The notes: a model not told the origin generated them from the letters alone. A stretch of DNA of 64,000 bases from Candidatus Poseidonia sp. (GCA_022426155.1 JAKMEE010000047.1:88491-152490), one strand, 5' to 3'. Counted from the first letter of the stretch, positions 1-8,580 are shown. Numbers and translations: made by a program.

Positions 1-617
1 TGAATTCAAAATCTCACATGGTCAAAACCGACCAACGAGACCCAATCTCTCAGGCTCTTTGGGACATGGATGATGTGATGTCATTGGTTCACAATGGTAT
101 CAATGTTGTTGGTATCGGTTACACGGTTTACATCGGGAGCGAATTCGAGCACGAGATGTTGACCGAAGCTGCCCAATTCATCCGCCAGGCTCACGAACAA
201 GGGATGATTTCCGTCGTTTGGATGTACCCTCGTGGAAAGGCCGTGTCAAATGAAAAGGATCCACAACTTATCGCTGGAGCAGCAGGTGTCGCAGGATGTC
301 TAGGAGCTGATTTTGCAAAGGTCAACTATCCTCAACCTTGGGAGGGCATGACCGCAGCAGAATCCTTCAAAGTGGCAGTGGAAGCTGCTGGACGAACGGG
401 AATTATTTGCTCTGGCGGAGGTTCCCTTGACCCTCGTGCATTCCTTCAGCGGTTGCACGATCAAATCAACATCTCTGGATGCCGAGGAGCCGCAACCGGG
501 CGGAATATTCATCAAAAATCCACCGAAGAAGCGGTTCGAATGACTGCTGCTTGCCATGCGATCATCTGTGATGGTGCATCGGTCGACGAAGGAATGAGTA
601 TTTTCGAAGGTCAGTGA
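1..617 (+). CDS. Class I fructose-bisphosphate aldolase, archaeal DhnA type (5' partial)
   Basis: This encodes the C-terminal part of an archaeal class I (Schiff-base) aldolase, which acts on fructose 1,6-bisphosphate in glycolysis and gluconeogenesis. The reading frame is open to the first base of the window, so the ATG at 18 is probably internal and the N-terminus lies outside. The barrel segments GIGYTVYIGSE, the lysine-bearing strand ADFAKVNYP, and the late phosphate-binding loops IICSGGGS and GAATGRNI match the DhnA family. Known homologues are about 260-300 residues, so roughly a quarter to a third is missing. It converges on the small winged-helix gene, and a perfect hairpin lies between the two stops. 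A related DeoC/LacD-fold aldolase with another substrate is possible but less likely. Confidence 0.85.
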   Translation, partial: NSKSHMVKTDQRDPISQALWDMDDVMSLVHNGINVVGIGYTVYIGSEFEHEMLTEAAQFIRQAHEQGMISVVWMYPRGKAVSNEKDPQLIAGAAGVAGCLGADFAKVNYPQPWEGMTAAESFKVAVEAAGRTGIICSGGGSLDPRAFLQRLHDQINISGCRGAATGRNIHQKSTEEAVRMTAACHAIICDGASVDEGMSIFEGQ

Positions 618-730
618 ACCTTTTCCGAAACATCAGTCACCCTTGAACCGTGATTCATCTGAATTGATTGGTAGGTTTCTTGAATTTTCTCTACTGGTTT
701 CTTACCGCAAGAAGCATTTGATTTCAAAAA

Positions 731-757
731 TCACTCAAGGTGTTTTGCCTTGAGTGA
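731..757. terminator. Perfect 10-bp hairpin between convergent genes
   Basis: TCACTCAAGG and CCTTGAGTGA form perfect arms around a 7-nt loop (TGTTTTG). The hairpin lies between the stop of the aldolase and the stop of the convergent winged-helix gene. No strong T-run follows on either strand, so this may be an RNA-processing or 3'-end hairpin and not a classic intrinsic terminator. The rest of 618-873 shows no gene. Confidence 0.4.
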
Positions 758-873
758 AAGTTCGTGTAAGTAAGAATCTAACTCGTCTGTGTACAGAGGG
801 ATAGTTCATTGATCAAAAATCAAGGAATCACAGGAGAGTGTGTGACGTTGAAGGCGAGGTTTCGCCGTAATGC

Positions 874-1194
874 TCACAGCTTTTCGCTACCAGTGGTGAA
901 CTTACCGTTGGAGTCAACGATGATGGGGGTTCCTTCAATCCACTCAGGGCAGTTTTCAGAGACCCAGGTGCGAGTGGCCCATTCACAGATGTCATATCCA
1001 CCAGAAAGGATGCCGGAGCGCTTGATGTATCCGACCTTGACAATGTCCTTGTCCTTCGAGAGCACGTTTCCGAGCTGTTGGCTTGTTGTACCATGGCGCA
1101 TGGAGCCGTTGATGTACTCCAAAATTTCAGCTGTATTTCGTGGGCGATCGCCCAGGAATTTCTTGATTTTTTCTCGGATACGTGTTGTTTTCAT
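874..1194 (-). CDS. Small winged-helix-like protein, unknown function
   Basis: This 106-residue basic protein starts with a predicted helical N-terminus (MKTTRIREKIKKFLG) followed by a pattern typical of winged-helix DNA-binding folds: a segment 'RNTAEILEYINGS', a recognition-helix-like 'GTTSQQLGNVLSK', then a wing-like 'KVGYIKRSG'. I do not recognise a specific family. The start is well supported by a strong Shine-Dalgarno (AGGAGGAAGAGAAC-ATG). A run of short direct repeats lies just upstream and could be its operator. The two plus-strand and minus-strand ORFs that overlap it in the track are shadows. A role as a small transcription regulator or nucleoid protein is inference. Confidence 0.65.
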   Translation of the reverse strand: MKTTRIREKIKKFLGDRPRNTAEILEYINGSMRHGTTSQQLGNVLSKDKDIVKVGYIKRSGILSGGYDICEWATRTWVSENCPEWIEGTPIIVDSNGKFTTGSEKL

Positions 1195-1220
1195 GTTCTC
1201 TTCCTCCTGTCATAATAGAT

Positions 1221-1267
1221 GCCGTCTCAAAGGAGTATGGCCGCTATCTCAGAGGAGCGAGGCCGCT
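1221..1267. repeat. Short direct repeats upstream of the winged-helix gene
   Basis: Units GCCGTCTCAAAGGAG and GCCGCTATCTCAGAGGAG are followed by a partial third GCCGCT. Read another way, GGAGNNNGGCCGCT occurs twice, 22 nt apart. They lie about 30-75 bp upstream of the ATG of the 106-residue gene. An operator is plausible because about two helical turns separate the copies. Confidence 0.45.
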
Positions 1268-1333
1268 CATATAACCGTTACTACCTGAATCAAAGATATT
1301 GTTACACTTGATGACCGTTTTCTAGTGTATTTT

Positions 1334-1390
1334 TTACATTCCCTTGTGTGGATGTAAGTAAAAACGAACCTTTCCAATGGAAATTTATAA
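1334..1390 (+). promoter_or_regulatory. Promoter region with two inverted repeats and TATA box
   Basis: TTACAT and ATGTAA arms (1334-1339 and 1352-1357) are followed by a near-perfect palindrome TTTCCAATGGAAA (1371-1383) that abuts the TATA-like TTTATAA (1384-1390). This is the likely promoter of the 829-residue gene that starts at 1469. The palindrome occupies the position where a BRE or operator would sit. It also resembles the TTCCA-TGGAA core of archaeal origin recognition boxes, which I consider less likely for a single copy. Confidence 0.45.
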
Positions 1391-1468
1391 CTTAAAGTAA
1401 CTATCTCTGTTATTTACGCATTAATTTAATGAAGGAGAAAAAACTCGTTCAGGTTGAGGTGACTTCAG

Positions 1469-3958
1469 GTGCCAAAGGCGGGGATACGTTCTGTTGCGCA
1501 TCGAAAGATCCTACAGTGGCTATCAAAGGGCCCCAGTACTGTTTCTGAAATCGCCCAACAATTTAGCATGCGAATGCCTCACGCATCACTTGCATGTCGC
1601 CAATTGCGGGCCTCGGGAGATATTGTGCGAGACGAAACCCAAGGCATTCGTATGGCTCCACTTTATCTGAGTCACACGGGAATGGAACGCTTGAAAGATG
1701 ACGCTCTTGCAAGAGTTCGGCGTTATGTGGATGAAATTCCTCCTTCATCTCAAGGGGTTATCCTTCAGTCCGAGGCTTCTCATGTACTGGTTGGTTATGT
1801 GGAACCCCCAACATCACCTCTCCTTTTCGTACCGAATACTGCAACAACTCACCCTTCAATCTCCAATGGAAATAAGGGGGGGTCGTGGCTTCTTTGTCTT
1901 CCAGATGCGATTGAATGGTTTGATGTCCAAAGTTTGGAGCCAACTTCCCCTCCCACCCCAACCACGACGAGAACCCTCGCGGATTTTGGCGGGGCATCCA
2001 AATCCATCGGTTTAGTGAGAGGGGAAGTATTGGAACATCAATCAGGGGCTTCCTTGACTGAAGGTTCATGGTTCTCCCCTCCACAAGAATTAGCATTGCC
2101 GGCACAACTTCTGTCTCAAGGGCTTATCGCACTGGGCACGATTGGTTCTGAACAAACGCCATATATTCCCCCAATGGGACTTCACGCTCATCTCGTTTCA
2201 CGTTTAGATCGCACATTGGTGCTCAAAACACTCGGCCAAGATTCCCAAGAGTTTAGTGAACGCAGGCGAGATTCACCCAAGATTCTGACACCCTTTTTGT
2301 TAAGGGCATGGCTCCGTCTTTTACACCCGCGATTGAGTGATGGGAAGTTAGTCATGCGTCTGAAGGAGTTAATCAAAGGTTTGGAAAAACAGCCGCCAAA
2401 ACTTCCAGCCGCCCAAAAGCGTGCCCTTCTTGCCGACTTTGGTACATTGAATTTCAGTGATTTTGAAGGTGAATCGATGCATGTTTTGGGGTTCTCTGAG
2501 TTTGGAATGAGAGCACTTTGTGAAGGGCTAATCCGAGATGCATCACGTCCATTTTTGCTAGATTGGATGTTCGATTCCCCGAGCGATGATTTGTTGAATC
2601 GTCTAGTGAATCATCCTCAATGCAGGCTTGTATTGACCCGTGCAAACGATGATGTTGAACTTCAAGCAGCCGCTTTACGTCTTGAATCGACCAAACCTCT
2701 TGGGCAGGTGGGGGTTTGTCTGCGACGTGGACTTGTCCTCCCTGTCGATTTGGTAGGCGAGATGCCAACCGGAATTTCTTCGATACAGCTCGATCGCCTT
2801 CCAGCATCGGCTCAAGAATTACTCACCCTTACGAGCGGAATTCAGGTGGACACCGCCTCCTTTACAGGAGAAGCCCCTGGGCACAGTTCAGACATGATTT
2901 TTAGCGAGGCAATAGATGCATATCCCACTGGAAACGACGAACTCGCGAATCGAATCGAATCGAATCATCCTCTAGCAGCTTGGATTGCTTCGCCTCCGGA
3001 AGATCGGATTGCCCGTTGGACTCGTTTGTCAAGACGGTTACCCAAACGATGGATTGATCTCGTGTCGCCTGAGGCATTTTCATTATCTCAACTGGCTCAA
3101 GTTGTTGGTGAAGGAGGGTCAGCATGGCAGTCGCGCGCATTACGGCGGTTAGCATTGGAATTACCGCGTTCACCTGAGATTATTCTCGAACTTTTTTCAG
3201 ACCTTCAGGAATCGTCCTCACCATCGTACTTATCATCGGCAATTTTAGTCGCAACGGGCTCTCTTGGTGAAGAGTTTGAAGAAATATCATCTCAAGCATG
3301 TTCGGTTTGGCTCAATGATCCCAAATGTGTCGTCGAGGTACTTGAGGCTCAATTTCCGATTGGAAAGGAACTTTCAGAGTCACAGTTTTCATTGTTGGAC
3401 ATGATTCTTTCGAGTGCTTCAATCCATGCACCTGGTTCAGTATTATCCATTTGGAAAAAAGCGATAATGTCGGTTCGTCGCAAAGAGCCCTGGACCATTG
3501 AGCAAACACGCCTCATCATGAAACATCTTCCCGAATCTTGGTGGTCTGCTTATGCATCTGAATGGCTGTTGATTCAATTGGCCACAGCTTCTGGTCGAGC
3601 CTGGTTAGTCCAACACCCCATTTGTTGGCCCGCTCAACTTGGCCGTGTCTTTGGAGAACGATGTGGTTTCCCCGGTACGCCGACAGAGCACCCTGGGTTC
3701 CAGTTGTCTCAAGAGGCAATCTTGCCCATCTTGTTATTGGGTGATGGACTTGGTCTCCCAGCACTTCTTGATGTCCATGATATGGCTCGAGCATCGCTTC
3801 TTGAACAAGCCCCATCTCCATTGAGGCTACACCCATACTGTGGTTGGTTAGCCCAACCAACATCTCGTTGGCCCACGATTGATGCTTCGGTGATTGAACA
3901 AGGGGACAGAACGATTGCTTTGTTGCTCTATGCACGATATTATGCATCTCAGCATTGA
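1469..3958 (+). CDS. Large protein with N-terminal winged-helix domain, unknown function
   Basis: This 829-residue protein starts at GTG (no upstream in-frame ATG fits better). Residues about 10-75 look like a MarR-like winged helix: 'RKILQWLSKGPSTVSEIAQQF' then 'ACRQLRASGDIVRDE' with a wing leading to 'LSHTGMERL'. The remaining 750 residues are mostly helical, with no transmembrane segment, signal peptide, Walker motif or repeated domain that I can identify. It has its own TATA box and palindrome, stands alone, and is followed by a long noncoding stretch. A DNA-linked regulator or scaffold is a guess from the HTH only. Confidence 0.75.
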   Translation: MPKAGIRSVAHRKILQWLSKGPSTVSEIAQQFSMRMPHASLACRQLRASGDIVRDETQGIRMAPLYLSHTGMERLKDDALARVRRYVDEIPPSSQGVILQSEASHVLVGYVEPPTSPLLFVPNTATTHPSISNGNKGGSWLLCLPDAIEWFDVQSLEPTSPPTPTTTRTLADFGGASKSIGLVRGEVLEHQSGASLTEGSWFSPPQELALPAQLLSQGLIALGTIGSEQTPYIPPMGLHAHLVSRLDRTLVLKTLGQDSQEFSERRRDSPKILTPFLLRAWLRLLHPRLSDGKLVMRLKELIKGLEKQPPKLPAAQKRALLADFGTLNFSDFEGESMHVLGFSEFGMRALCEGLIRDASRPFLLDWMFDSPSDDLLNRLVNHPQCRLVLTRANDDVELQAAALRLESTKPLGQVGVCLRRGLVLPVDLVGEMPTGISSIQLDRLPASAQELLTLTSGIQVDTASFTGEAPGHSSDMIFSEAIDAYPTGNDELANRIESNHPLAAWIASPPEDRIARWTRLSRRLPKRWIDLVSPEAFSLSQLAQVVGEGGSAWQSRALRRLALELPRSPEIILELFSDLQESSSPSYLSSAILVATGSLGEEFEEISSQACSVWLNDPKCVVEVLEAQFPIGKELSESQFSLLDMILSSASIHAPGSVLSIWKKAIMSVRRKEPWTIEQTRLIMKHLPESWWSAYASEWLLIQLATASGRAWLVQHPICWPAQLGRVFGERCGFPGTPTEHPGFQLSQEAILPILLLGDGLGLPALLDVHDMARASLLEQAPSPLRLHPYCGWLAQPTSRWPTIDASVIEQGDRTIALLLYARYYASQH

Positions 3959-3959
3959 T

Positions 3960-4270
3960 CTCCTGATGCGGTGGATTCAAAAGACAATCACCGTAGCCCT
4001 GATTACCGTACCTGCAACATCGGGCTGAGCTACTGTGAAATTGCAATGACGTCTGACACCATGAGTACGGCCGCAATCGAAGACTGGGACGACCCTTAGG
4101 GGGATGAATCCCGGTGCAAATGCGGTAAACCATCGGTAGGATATGGGTCCTTGAACGACGACAGAATGAACTCAAGACAACCACCCTACTGGACAGCACG
4201 CCCCGGCACCGAGGGTCAGGCCTCGGAGTCACCTATGAGAGAGGCCGTTAGGTGCCGGGGCACAGCTGCA
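3960..4270 (+). ncRNA. Candidate structured RNA between two genes
   Basis: The 383-nt gap holds no convincing ORF but dense pairing. CCGCA/TGCGG encloses the hairpin GGGA-TGAA-TCCC. GTAGG (about 4136-4140) pairs with CCTAC, continuing through GGGT/ACC and CTTGA/TCAAG. An 11-bp perfect stem GCCCCGGCACC (4200-4210) / GGTGCCGGGGC (4251-4261) encloses GGCCTC/GAGGCC. Short strings CGGTGCAA, GGTAGG and ACGACAGAA, in that order, recall conserved parts of RNase P RNA. However, I cannot find the P4 5' strand (GGAAAGTCC type), so RNase P is only one hypothesis. Strand is inferred from those strings. A long 5' leader of the CoA gene is the main alternative. Confidence 0.4.
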
Positions 4271-4341
4271 CCATTCATTTTCATCGTTCTCGCCCACCAT
4301 GATGCGATGACCTCAAAGGCCCTTTCCTTTCTTTCATCACC

Positions 4342-5361
4342 ATGGAGGGCACTGCGAAGTACAACTGTTGCCTCGTTGGCGGAACATTTGACAGGTTCCA
4401 TGCAGGCCATCGTTTACTTCTAAAAGCCGCAAAACATGCATCCCAACGTATCGAAATCCACATCACAAGCGATAGTATGGCCGGGGAAAAGTCTCCACAC
4501 ATTCAATCCTTTGAGGACCGTCAAGATGTGTTGCTAAAATGGATAGATTCCAATGCGTTGGGGAGGGCGACGGTTCACGAATTAACCGACAAGGTCGGTC
4601 CAGCACCATCACATCCAGATGCAGATTGTATCGTTGCTACAGCTGAAACTCATGGTCAATGTGAATCCATCAATGACCTTCGTGTTCAGGCCGGCCTGAA
4701 ACCACTTCACATCATTCAAGTTTCACATCTCAAATCCATTGAAGGTGGGATCATCAGTTCTTCCAATATCCGAAATGGCTTCATGGACCAAGAAGGTCAT
4801 CCGTGGATGTCGGATGAACATCGAACATTAACATACATCATGCATTCAGGTCTTGACGCTGATTTGAAAACACCGATGGGGGTCTTGTTTGAAGGTCCAG
4901 AAACCTCGCCTGATGTAGCCATGTATGCGGCTCTTGACGGGTTGGATTTGAGCGTATCAAACCTCATTGCAGTAGGAGATGTGAGCGTTGCTACACTCTT
5001 GGACATGGGGTGCACCCCAGATATGGGTTTAATTGACGGGCAGACCAAACGAACCCCTCTCAGTTCGGATGAGCAAGTTGACCCATCCACCTTTGGCTCA
5101 ATTCTTCATGCGACCAACCCCCCAGGTCAACTCACTCCATCTTTGCTTCAGGCACTCGAAGAGGGCTTGGCGGCATCAAACACGGTTCTCATTCATGTCG
5201 AAGGTGAAGAAGATCTTGCACCTCTCTTCATCCACCTCCTCGCTCCATTGGGCACCTATGTTGTCTACGGCCAACCTCATCGCGGTGTGGTTCTTCAACA
5301 AACGACACTGGATGTGAAAAAGCGATGTCGAAATTTAGTTGCCAAATTTGAGGTGGAATGA
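4342..5361 (+). CDS. Bifunctional phosphopantetheine adenylyltransferase / GTP-dependent dephospho-CoA kinase
   Basis: This 339-residue protein carries two consecutive CoA-biosynthesis enzymes. Residues about 8-150 are an archaeal PPAT nucleotidyltransferase domain with GGTFDRFHAGH (HxGH motif) and a late ISSSNIRNG matching the ISSTxIR motif. Residues about 175-335 match the archaeal DUF359 dephospho-CoA kinase, with IAVGDVSVATLL, GLIDGQTKR, ATNPPGQLT, VEGEEDLAPL and YGQPHRGVV. Known archaea usually encode these as separate proteins, so one polypeptide would convert 4'-phosphopantetheine to CoA. The gene follows the structured noncoding region, and its stop abuts the ATG of the glycosyltransferase, so they are probably co-transcribed. 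CoA feeds the phosphopantetheinyl transferase farther downstream in the window. Confidence 0.9.
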   Translation: MEGTAKYNCCLVGGTFDRFHAGHRLLLKAAKHASQRIEIHITSDSMAGEKSPHIQSFEDRQDVLLKWIDSNALGRATVHELTDKVGPAPSHPDADCIVATAETHGQCESINDLRVQAGLKPLHIIQVSHLKSIEGGIISSSNIRNGFMDQEGHPWMSDEHRTLTYIMHSGLDADLKTPMGVLFEGPETSPDVAMYAALDGLDLSVSNLIAVGDVSVATLLDMGCTPDMGLIDGQTKRTPLSSDEQVDPSTFGSILHATNPPGQLTPSLLQALEEGLAASNTVLIHVEGEEDLAPLFIHLLAPLGTYVVYGQPHRGVVLQQTTLDVKKRCRNLVAKFEVE

Positions 5362-6489
5362 ATGGAAGAGCCTCTCATTTCCATCACGGTTTGCGTCCGA
5401 GATGGCGTGGATTGGGTTGATGGATGTTTGAAATCGCTTACGCAACAAACCTATCCAGCAATAGAAATTTTAGCGGTAGACGATGGCTCAAGCGATGGGT
5501 CAACAGAGGCACTGCGCCAATGGCATGACCCAGATGGTGCTCGAGGTCCACCAGTGCGAGTTCATTGCCAACCCACACTTGGGTTGTCTGCAGGTCGTCA
5601 ATGGGCGTTAGAGAATGCCAACGGCGATTGGGTCGCTATCACCGACATCGATGTCCGTCCAGAGCCAGATTGGATCATGAACATGATGGCTGAAACAACA
5701 CCAGTTTCAGAAGAAGAACGAGTTGTGGCAGTGACAGGGCGGACCATCTTTGAACAAGCGGAAGATACGGTGAGCCGTTTGCGGTCTGTTGAAATCGCAG
5801 CAAAATACAGGTCCAGGCCACGAAGAACAAGTTTGGCAAACGGCCCCTGCTCAATGTTTCACCGTTCCTCGTTACTCGCCATTGGAGGATTTGACCCTGA
5901 GTGGTATCATGCTGAAGACATGGAAGTGAGCCTTCGCCTCATAGAAGCTGGTGGAACAATCGTCTATGCCCCCGATGCCTTGGTTCGCCACGTCCCAGAA
6001 ATTGGGCTCAAACGGTTTCTATCAAAGCGTCGCCGAGATGCTCGGGCACACGTCCGCATTGTTCGCCATTTCCCCAAACGAAAACGAGCTGGGCCTGGTT
6101 TTGATTTTTTAGGGAGCTCTGCTCCTGTCCTCATACTTCTTCCGCTTTGGATGGTGATAGGACTGTGCAGTTTGCCGTTTTTCGGGCTTTTGTTGACGAG
6201 CGAACCAACGACATTAACCGATGTGATGGCCTGGTGGCAATTCAAAGTGTTAGGGGCTTCATTCGTCTTTCTTCTCTTGCATGAAATCCTTCTTTGGAGA
6301 GGGCCACTTGGGGTTGTTCACAGGGGGCTCCTTCGGATGGATGACCGAAGCAAAATTATTGTCATCTTGGGGGTCAGAAGAGTCACCTTCCTTTGGAGCA
6401 TTGCTCTGTGGATTGGATTGTTATATGGGATTGGCGATGCCCTATTCGCCCGAAACGGACATAATCCCTGGTGGCGGAAGAGTGAATGA
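5362..6489 (+). CDS. Membrane-associated family 2 glycosyltransferase
   Basis: The protein (375 residues) has a GT-A fold N-terminal domain. It starts ISITVCVRDGVDWVDGCLKSL, has the nucleotide-binding DDGSSDGS near residue 41, TDIDVRP as the DxD-like motif near residue 95, and HAEDMEVSLRLIEAG as the acceptor/base segment near residue 190. Residues about 250-360 contain three or four hydrophobic segments, so the enzyme is anchored in the membrane with a cytosolic catalytic domain. It likely transfers a sugar to a lipid or S-layer/glycan precursor, and the exact substrate cannot be read from sequence. The ATG directly follows the TGA of the CoA gene. Confidence 0.85.
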   Translation: MEEPLISITVCVRDGVDWVDGCLKSLTQQTYPAIEILAVDDGSSDGSTEALRQWHDPDGARGPPVRVHCQPTLGLSAGRQWALENANGDWVAITDIDVRPEPDWIMNMMAETTPVSEEERVVAVTGRTIFEQAEDTVSRLRSVEIAAKYRSRPRRTSLANGPCSMFHRSSLLAIGGFDPEWYHAEDMEVSLRLIEAGGTIVYAPDALVRHVPEIGLKRFLSKRRRDARAHVRIVRHFPKRKRAGPGFDFLGSSAPVLILLPLWMVIGLCSLPFFGLLLTSEPTTLTDVMAWWQFKVLGASFVFLLLHEILLWRGPLGVVHRGLLRMDDRSKIIVILGVRRVTFLWSIALWIGLLYGIGDALFARNGHNPWWRKSE

Positions 6490-6490
6490 A

Positions 6491-7054
6491 TCACTCAATT
6501 TTGTCATCACCGGGGGGTGCTCGGCTTGCGTGGTCAAGTGCAAACCCTGCTGACATGAGGGCGATGAACACGGAGTAGACTCCAACATCGAACCAACCTG
6601 TGTGGTTGATTCCCCACCAGATGTAGAAAATTAGTCCAAGTAACAAGCACCAAGCAGCCATAGTTCTCTGACCTCCACCGAGGTAAGGGTCAGCGAGAGC
6701 AGGCCATGTATCATTCTTGACGAGGCCAATAATCCAAGCATTGATTCCTTTCGAGTTGTTGATTTCCCGGCCACCGTATCCGATCATTCCGAGACAAATT
6801 GCAAGGAAGATGGTGTCACCAAGAGGCTCATAATGGAATCCATCCTTTCCAGTTCCGAAGGCAGCGTTCCAGGTCTCAAACGTGAAAAGTCCACCCCATG
6901 AGATGTGGTAGGTAGGGTGGGCGTTTCCAAACATGTTCAAAACAGCAAGTAAAAGGCCCCAGCAACCGAGGAAAATGAGTGCAGATGCGAAGACAGGAGC
7001 GGAATCAGAGGTCTGTTTATGACCCATCTCGCCTAAGGAATCGTCGGTGCTCAT
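6491..7054 (-). CDS. Four-to-five-helix membrane protein, unknown function
   Basis: I start it at the ATG at 7054 (MSTDDSLGEMG), 15 codons inside the TTG of the ORF track, because the extra residues are not convincing. After a short polar head there are hydrophobic segments around ASALIFLGCWGLLLAVLNM, DTIFLAICLGMIGYGG, TMAAWCLLLGLIFYIWWG and VGVYSVFIALMSAGFAL, with aromatic-rich loops between them. No catalytic motif is visible. It is convergent with the glycosyltransferase with one base between stops, and lies downstream of cdc6 on the same strand. Function is not known. Confidence 0.7.
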   Translation of the reverse strand: MSTDDSLGEMGHKQTSDSAPVFASALIFLGCWGLLLAVLNMFGNAHPTYHISWGGLFTFETWNAAFGTGKDGFHYEPLGDTIFLAICLGMIGYGGREINNSKGINAWIIGLVKNDTWPALADPYLGGGQRTMAAWCLLLGLIFYIWWGINHTGWFDVGVYSVFIALMSAGFALDHASRAPPGDDKIE

Positions 7055-7128
7055 GGCGTTACCGACCAACGAGGTGGATATAAGCACACCGAATGTCAAT
7101 CAGCAAGATGATACTGGATTTCACTCAT

Positions 7129-8370
7129 TCAAAGCGTGGATTGTAGGTGATATGAGGCTTCAAAGACGCCTTCCATTTCTGATTCCGCTTCAGTCATGAT
7201 TTTGGATGCATCAATGTTCTGTGGAATACACGACATGATTTCCTTTGAACGCCCCCAACGGCCTTTGTTCCGAATCCGTGCTGTGATCAGTCCGAGCATA
7301 TCAAGATTGGAAATTAATCCTGAGATTCTTCGCTGTGTCAAAGGATTGTGTCCGATATGAATGCATGCTTGGCGGTATATGTCGTACACCTGTCCAGTTT
7401 GCATGCTCTTCAAACCATTGTTTTCATTGATGATGACGGCTGCAAGAACCAATTTTTGTTGGCTAGGTAAGGAAGCAATGACGGGAGTCACCTGATCCGA
7501 TTCAATTTGACTCTGAGCAAGTCTGACATGTTGTTGGTTCACTTTCTCAGCCCCTTCGAATTCAGCCTTTTCTGTTGAAATACGAAGCAAGTCCAATGCA
7601 CAACGAGCGTCTCCATGTTCTTGTGCAGCGAGTGCAGCACACAATTCAATAACGCCTGCTTCCAAGATGTTTGCGTTCAATCCTTCATCGGCTCTTTGGC
7701 GCAAGATGTCTTGGAGTTGTTCTGCATCGTATGGCTTGAATAAAACATCCAGTTGACCAAGCCTTGAACGTACTCTTGGGTCAAGGAAATCTTGGAACTT
7801 GAGGTCGTTTGAAATCCCAATAACGCAAGACCGGGCGTTTTTTAGAGATGAATTAAGGCTTGTGAGATTGTAAAGAAGATCATCCCCAGCTTTGCGCACC
7901 AAATGGTCAATCTCATCGAGCACGATGATGAAGACGCCACCTCGACGATCCATACGTCGAATCAATTCGTTGAGTACACGGTCCGTTGGCCAACCAGTGA
8001 ATGGGATTTCATCAATCTCATACTCTTCGAGTAAAGAATTACCAATGCTACTCAGCACTCTGTATTGAGTATCAATTTGTCGACAATTCACAATCGTGGT
8101 ATTGACGAGCCGACCGATGTTTTCGCCTTTGAGTCGGAGATGTCTACAGACGTAATCAGTGACGGCAGTTTTTCCTGCTCCCGTCACGCCGTACAAGGTC
8201 ATGTTTGACGGAATATGTCCCTTCAAAGCCTCCCAGAGGTTGTAAGAGATTTCCTCCACTTCATTGGTCCTGTGAGGGAGATGGTTGGGGAGATGGTCGT
8301 GGCGAAGGATTTCCTTGTTTTTGAACAAAGATTGACGAGTCATAAACTTGTCAAAGATGTTCGTCTTCAT
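7129..8370 (-). CDS. cdc6: Orc1/Cdc6 replication initiator
   Basis: This AAA+ ATPase of about 413 residues binds replication origins and loads the MCM helicase. Walker A GVTGAGKT is near residue 61, Walker B is VFIIVLDEIDHL near 145, and sensor 1 is VIGISNDL. An arginine-finger region LDPRVRSRLG follows, and a C-terminal winged-helix domain with SLPSQQKLVLAAVI and LTQRRISGLISNLDMLG lies after residue 300. The track start at 8400 begins inside the TATA box. The ATG at 8370 has an ideal GGAGG and gives the usual N-terminus MKTNIFDKF. The upstream gap has several inverted repeats and may hold an origin. Confidence 0.93.
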   Translation of the reverse strand: MKTNIFDKFMTRQSLFKNKEILRHDHLPNHLPHRTNEVEEISYNLWEALKGHIPSNMTLYGVTGAGKTAVTDYVCRHLRLKGENIGRLVNTTIVNCRQIDTQYRVLSSIGNSLLEEYEIDEIPFTGWPTDRVLNELIRRMDRRGGVFIIVLDEIDHLVRKAGDDLLYNLTSLNSSLKNARSCVIGISNDLKFQDFLDPRVRSRLGQLDVLFKPYDAEQLQDILRQRADEGLNANILEAGVIELCAALAAQEHGDARCALDLLRISTEKAEFEGAEKVNQQHVRLAQSQIESDQVTPVIASLPSQQKLVLAAVIINENNGLKSMQTGQVYDIYRQACIHIGHNPLTQRRISGLISNLDMLGLITARIRNKGRWGRSKEIMSCIPQNIDASKIMTEAESEMEGVFEASYHLQSTL

Positions 8371-8384
8371 GAAAATTTTCCTCC

Positions 8385-8392
8385 TATTTATA
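8385..8392 (-). promoter_or_regulatory. TATA box of cdc6
   Basis: On the minus strand TATAAATA is followed by GGAGGAAAATTTTC and the ATG at 8370. The TATA centre is about 18-20 bp from the ATG. The expected start site at about 25 bp would therefore fall at or just past the ATG, so transcription is very close to leaderless despite the SD-like GGAGG. Confidence 0.6.
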
Positions 8393-8400
8393 CCATCCAC

Positions 8401-8580
8401 ACGAATCCTCCGCGGGAGGTCTGTGCGGTAATTTGCTTCAGTCCGAGTCCCCCTTATATCCCTATTCCCGCCTCATGACGGAAGGACAGAATTTCCCTTC
8501 AAATAAGGATGGAATTATTTTCGTCCTTTTCAACCGCTCACAGTTCTTTTTATGAGGAAATGAACATTTCATTTTGCGTT
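8401..8580. other. Intergenic region upstream of cdc6 with inverted repeats
   Basis: No gene fits here. Inverted repeats include GAAATG-AA-CATTTC (8557-8570), AAGGA...TCCTT, and GAAGG...CCTTC around 8480-8535, in AT-rich DNA. Archaeal origins often lie beside orc1/cdc6, so an origin is possible, but no repeated origin-recognition box was seen. Confidence 0.3.

Noticed and set aside
809-1288. 159-residue plus-strand ORF
   Set aside because: It is a mirror of the winged-helix gene, which has a strong SD on the other strand.
1371-1383. Origin recognition box (TTTCCAATGGAAA)
   Set aside because: It is a single copy abutting a TATA box, and no repeat of it was found nearby.
3516-4232. 238-residue minus-strand ORF across the noncoding gap
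   Set aside because: It mirrors the 829-residue gene end and is low-complexity with no start signal.
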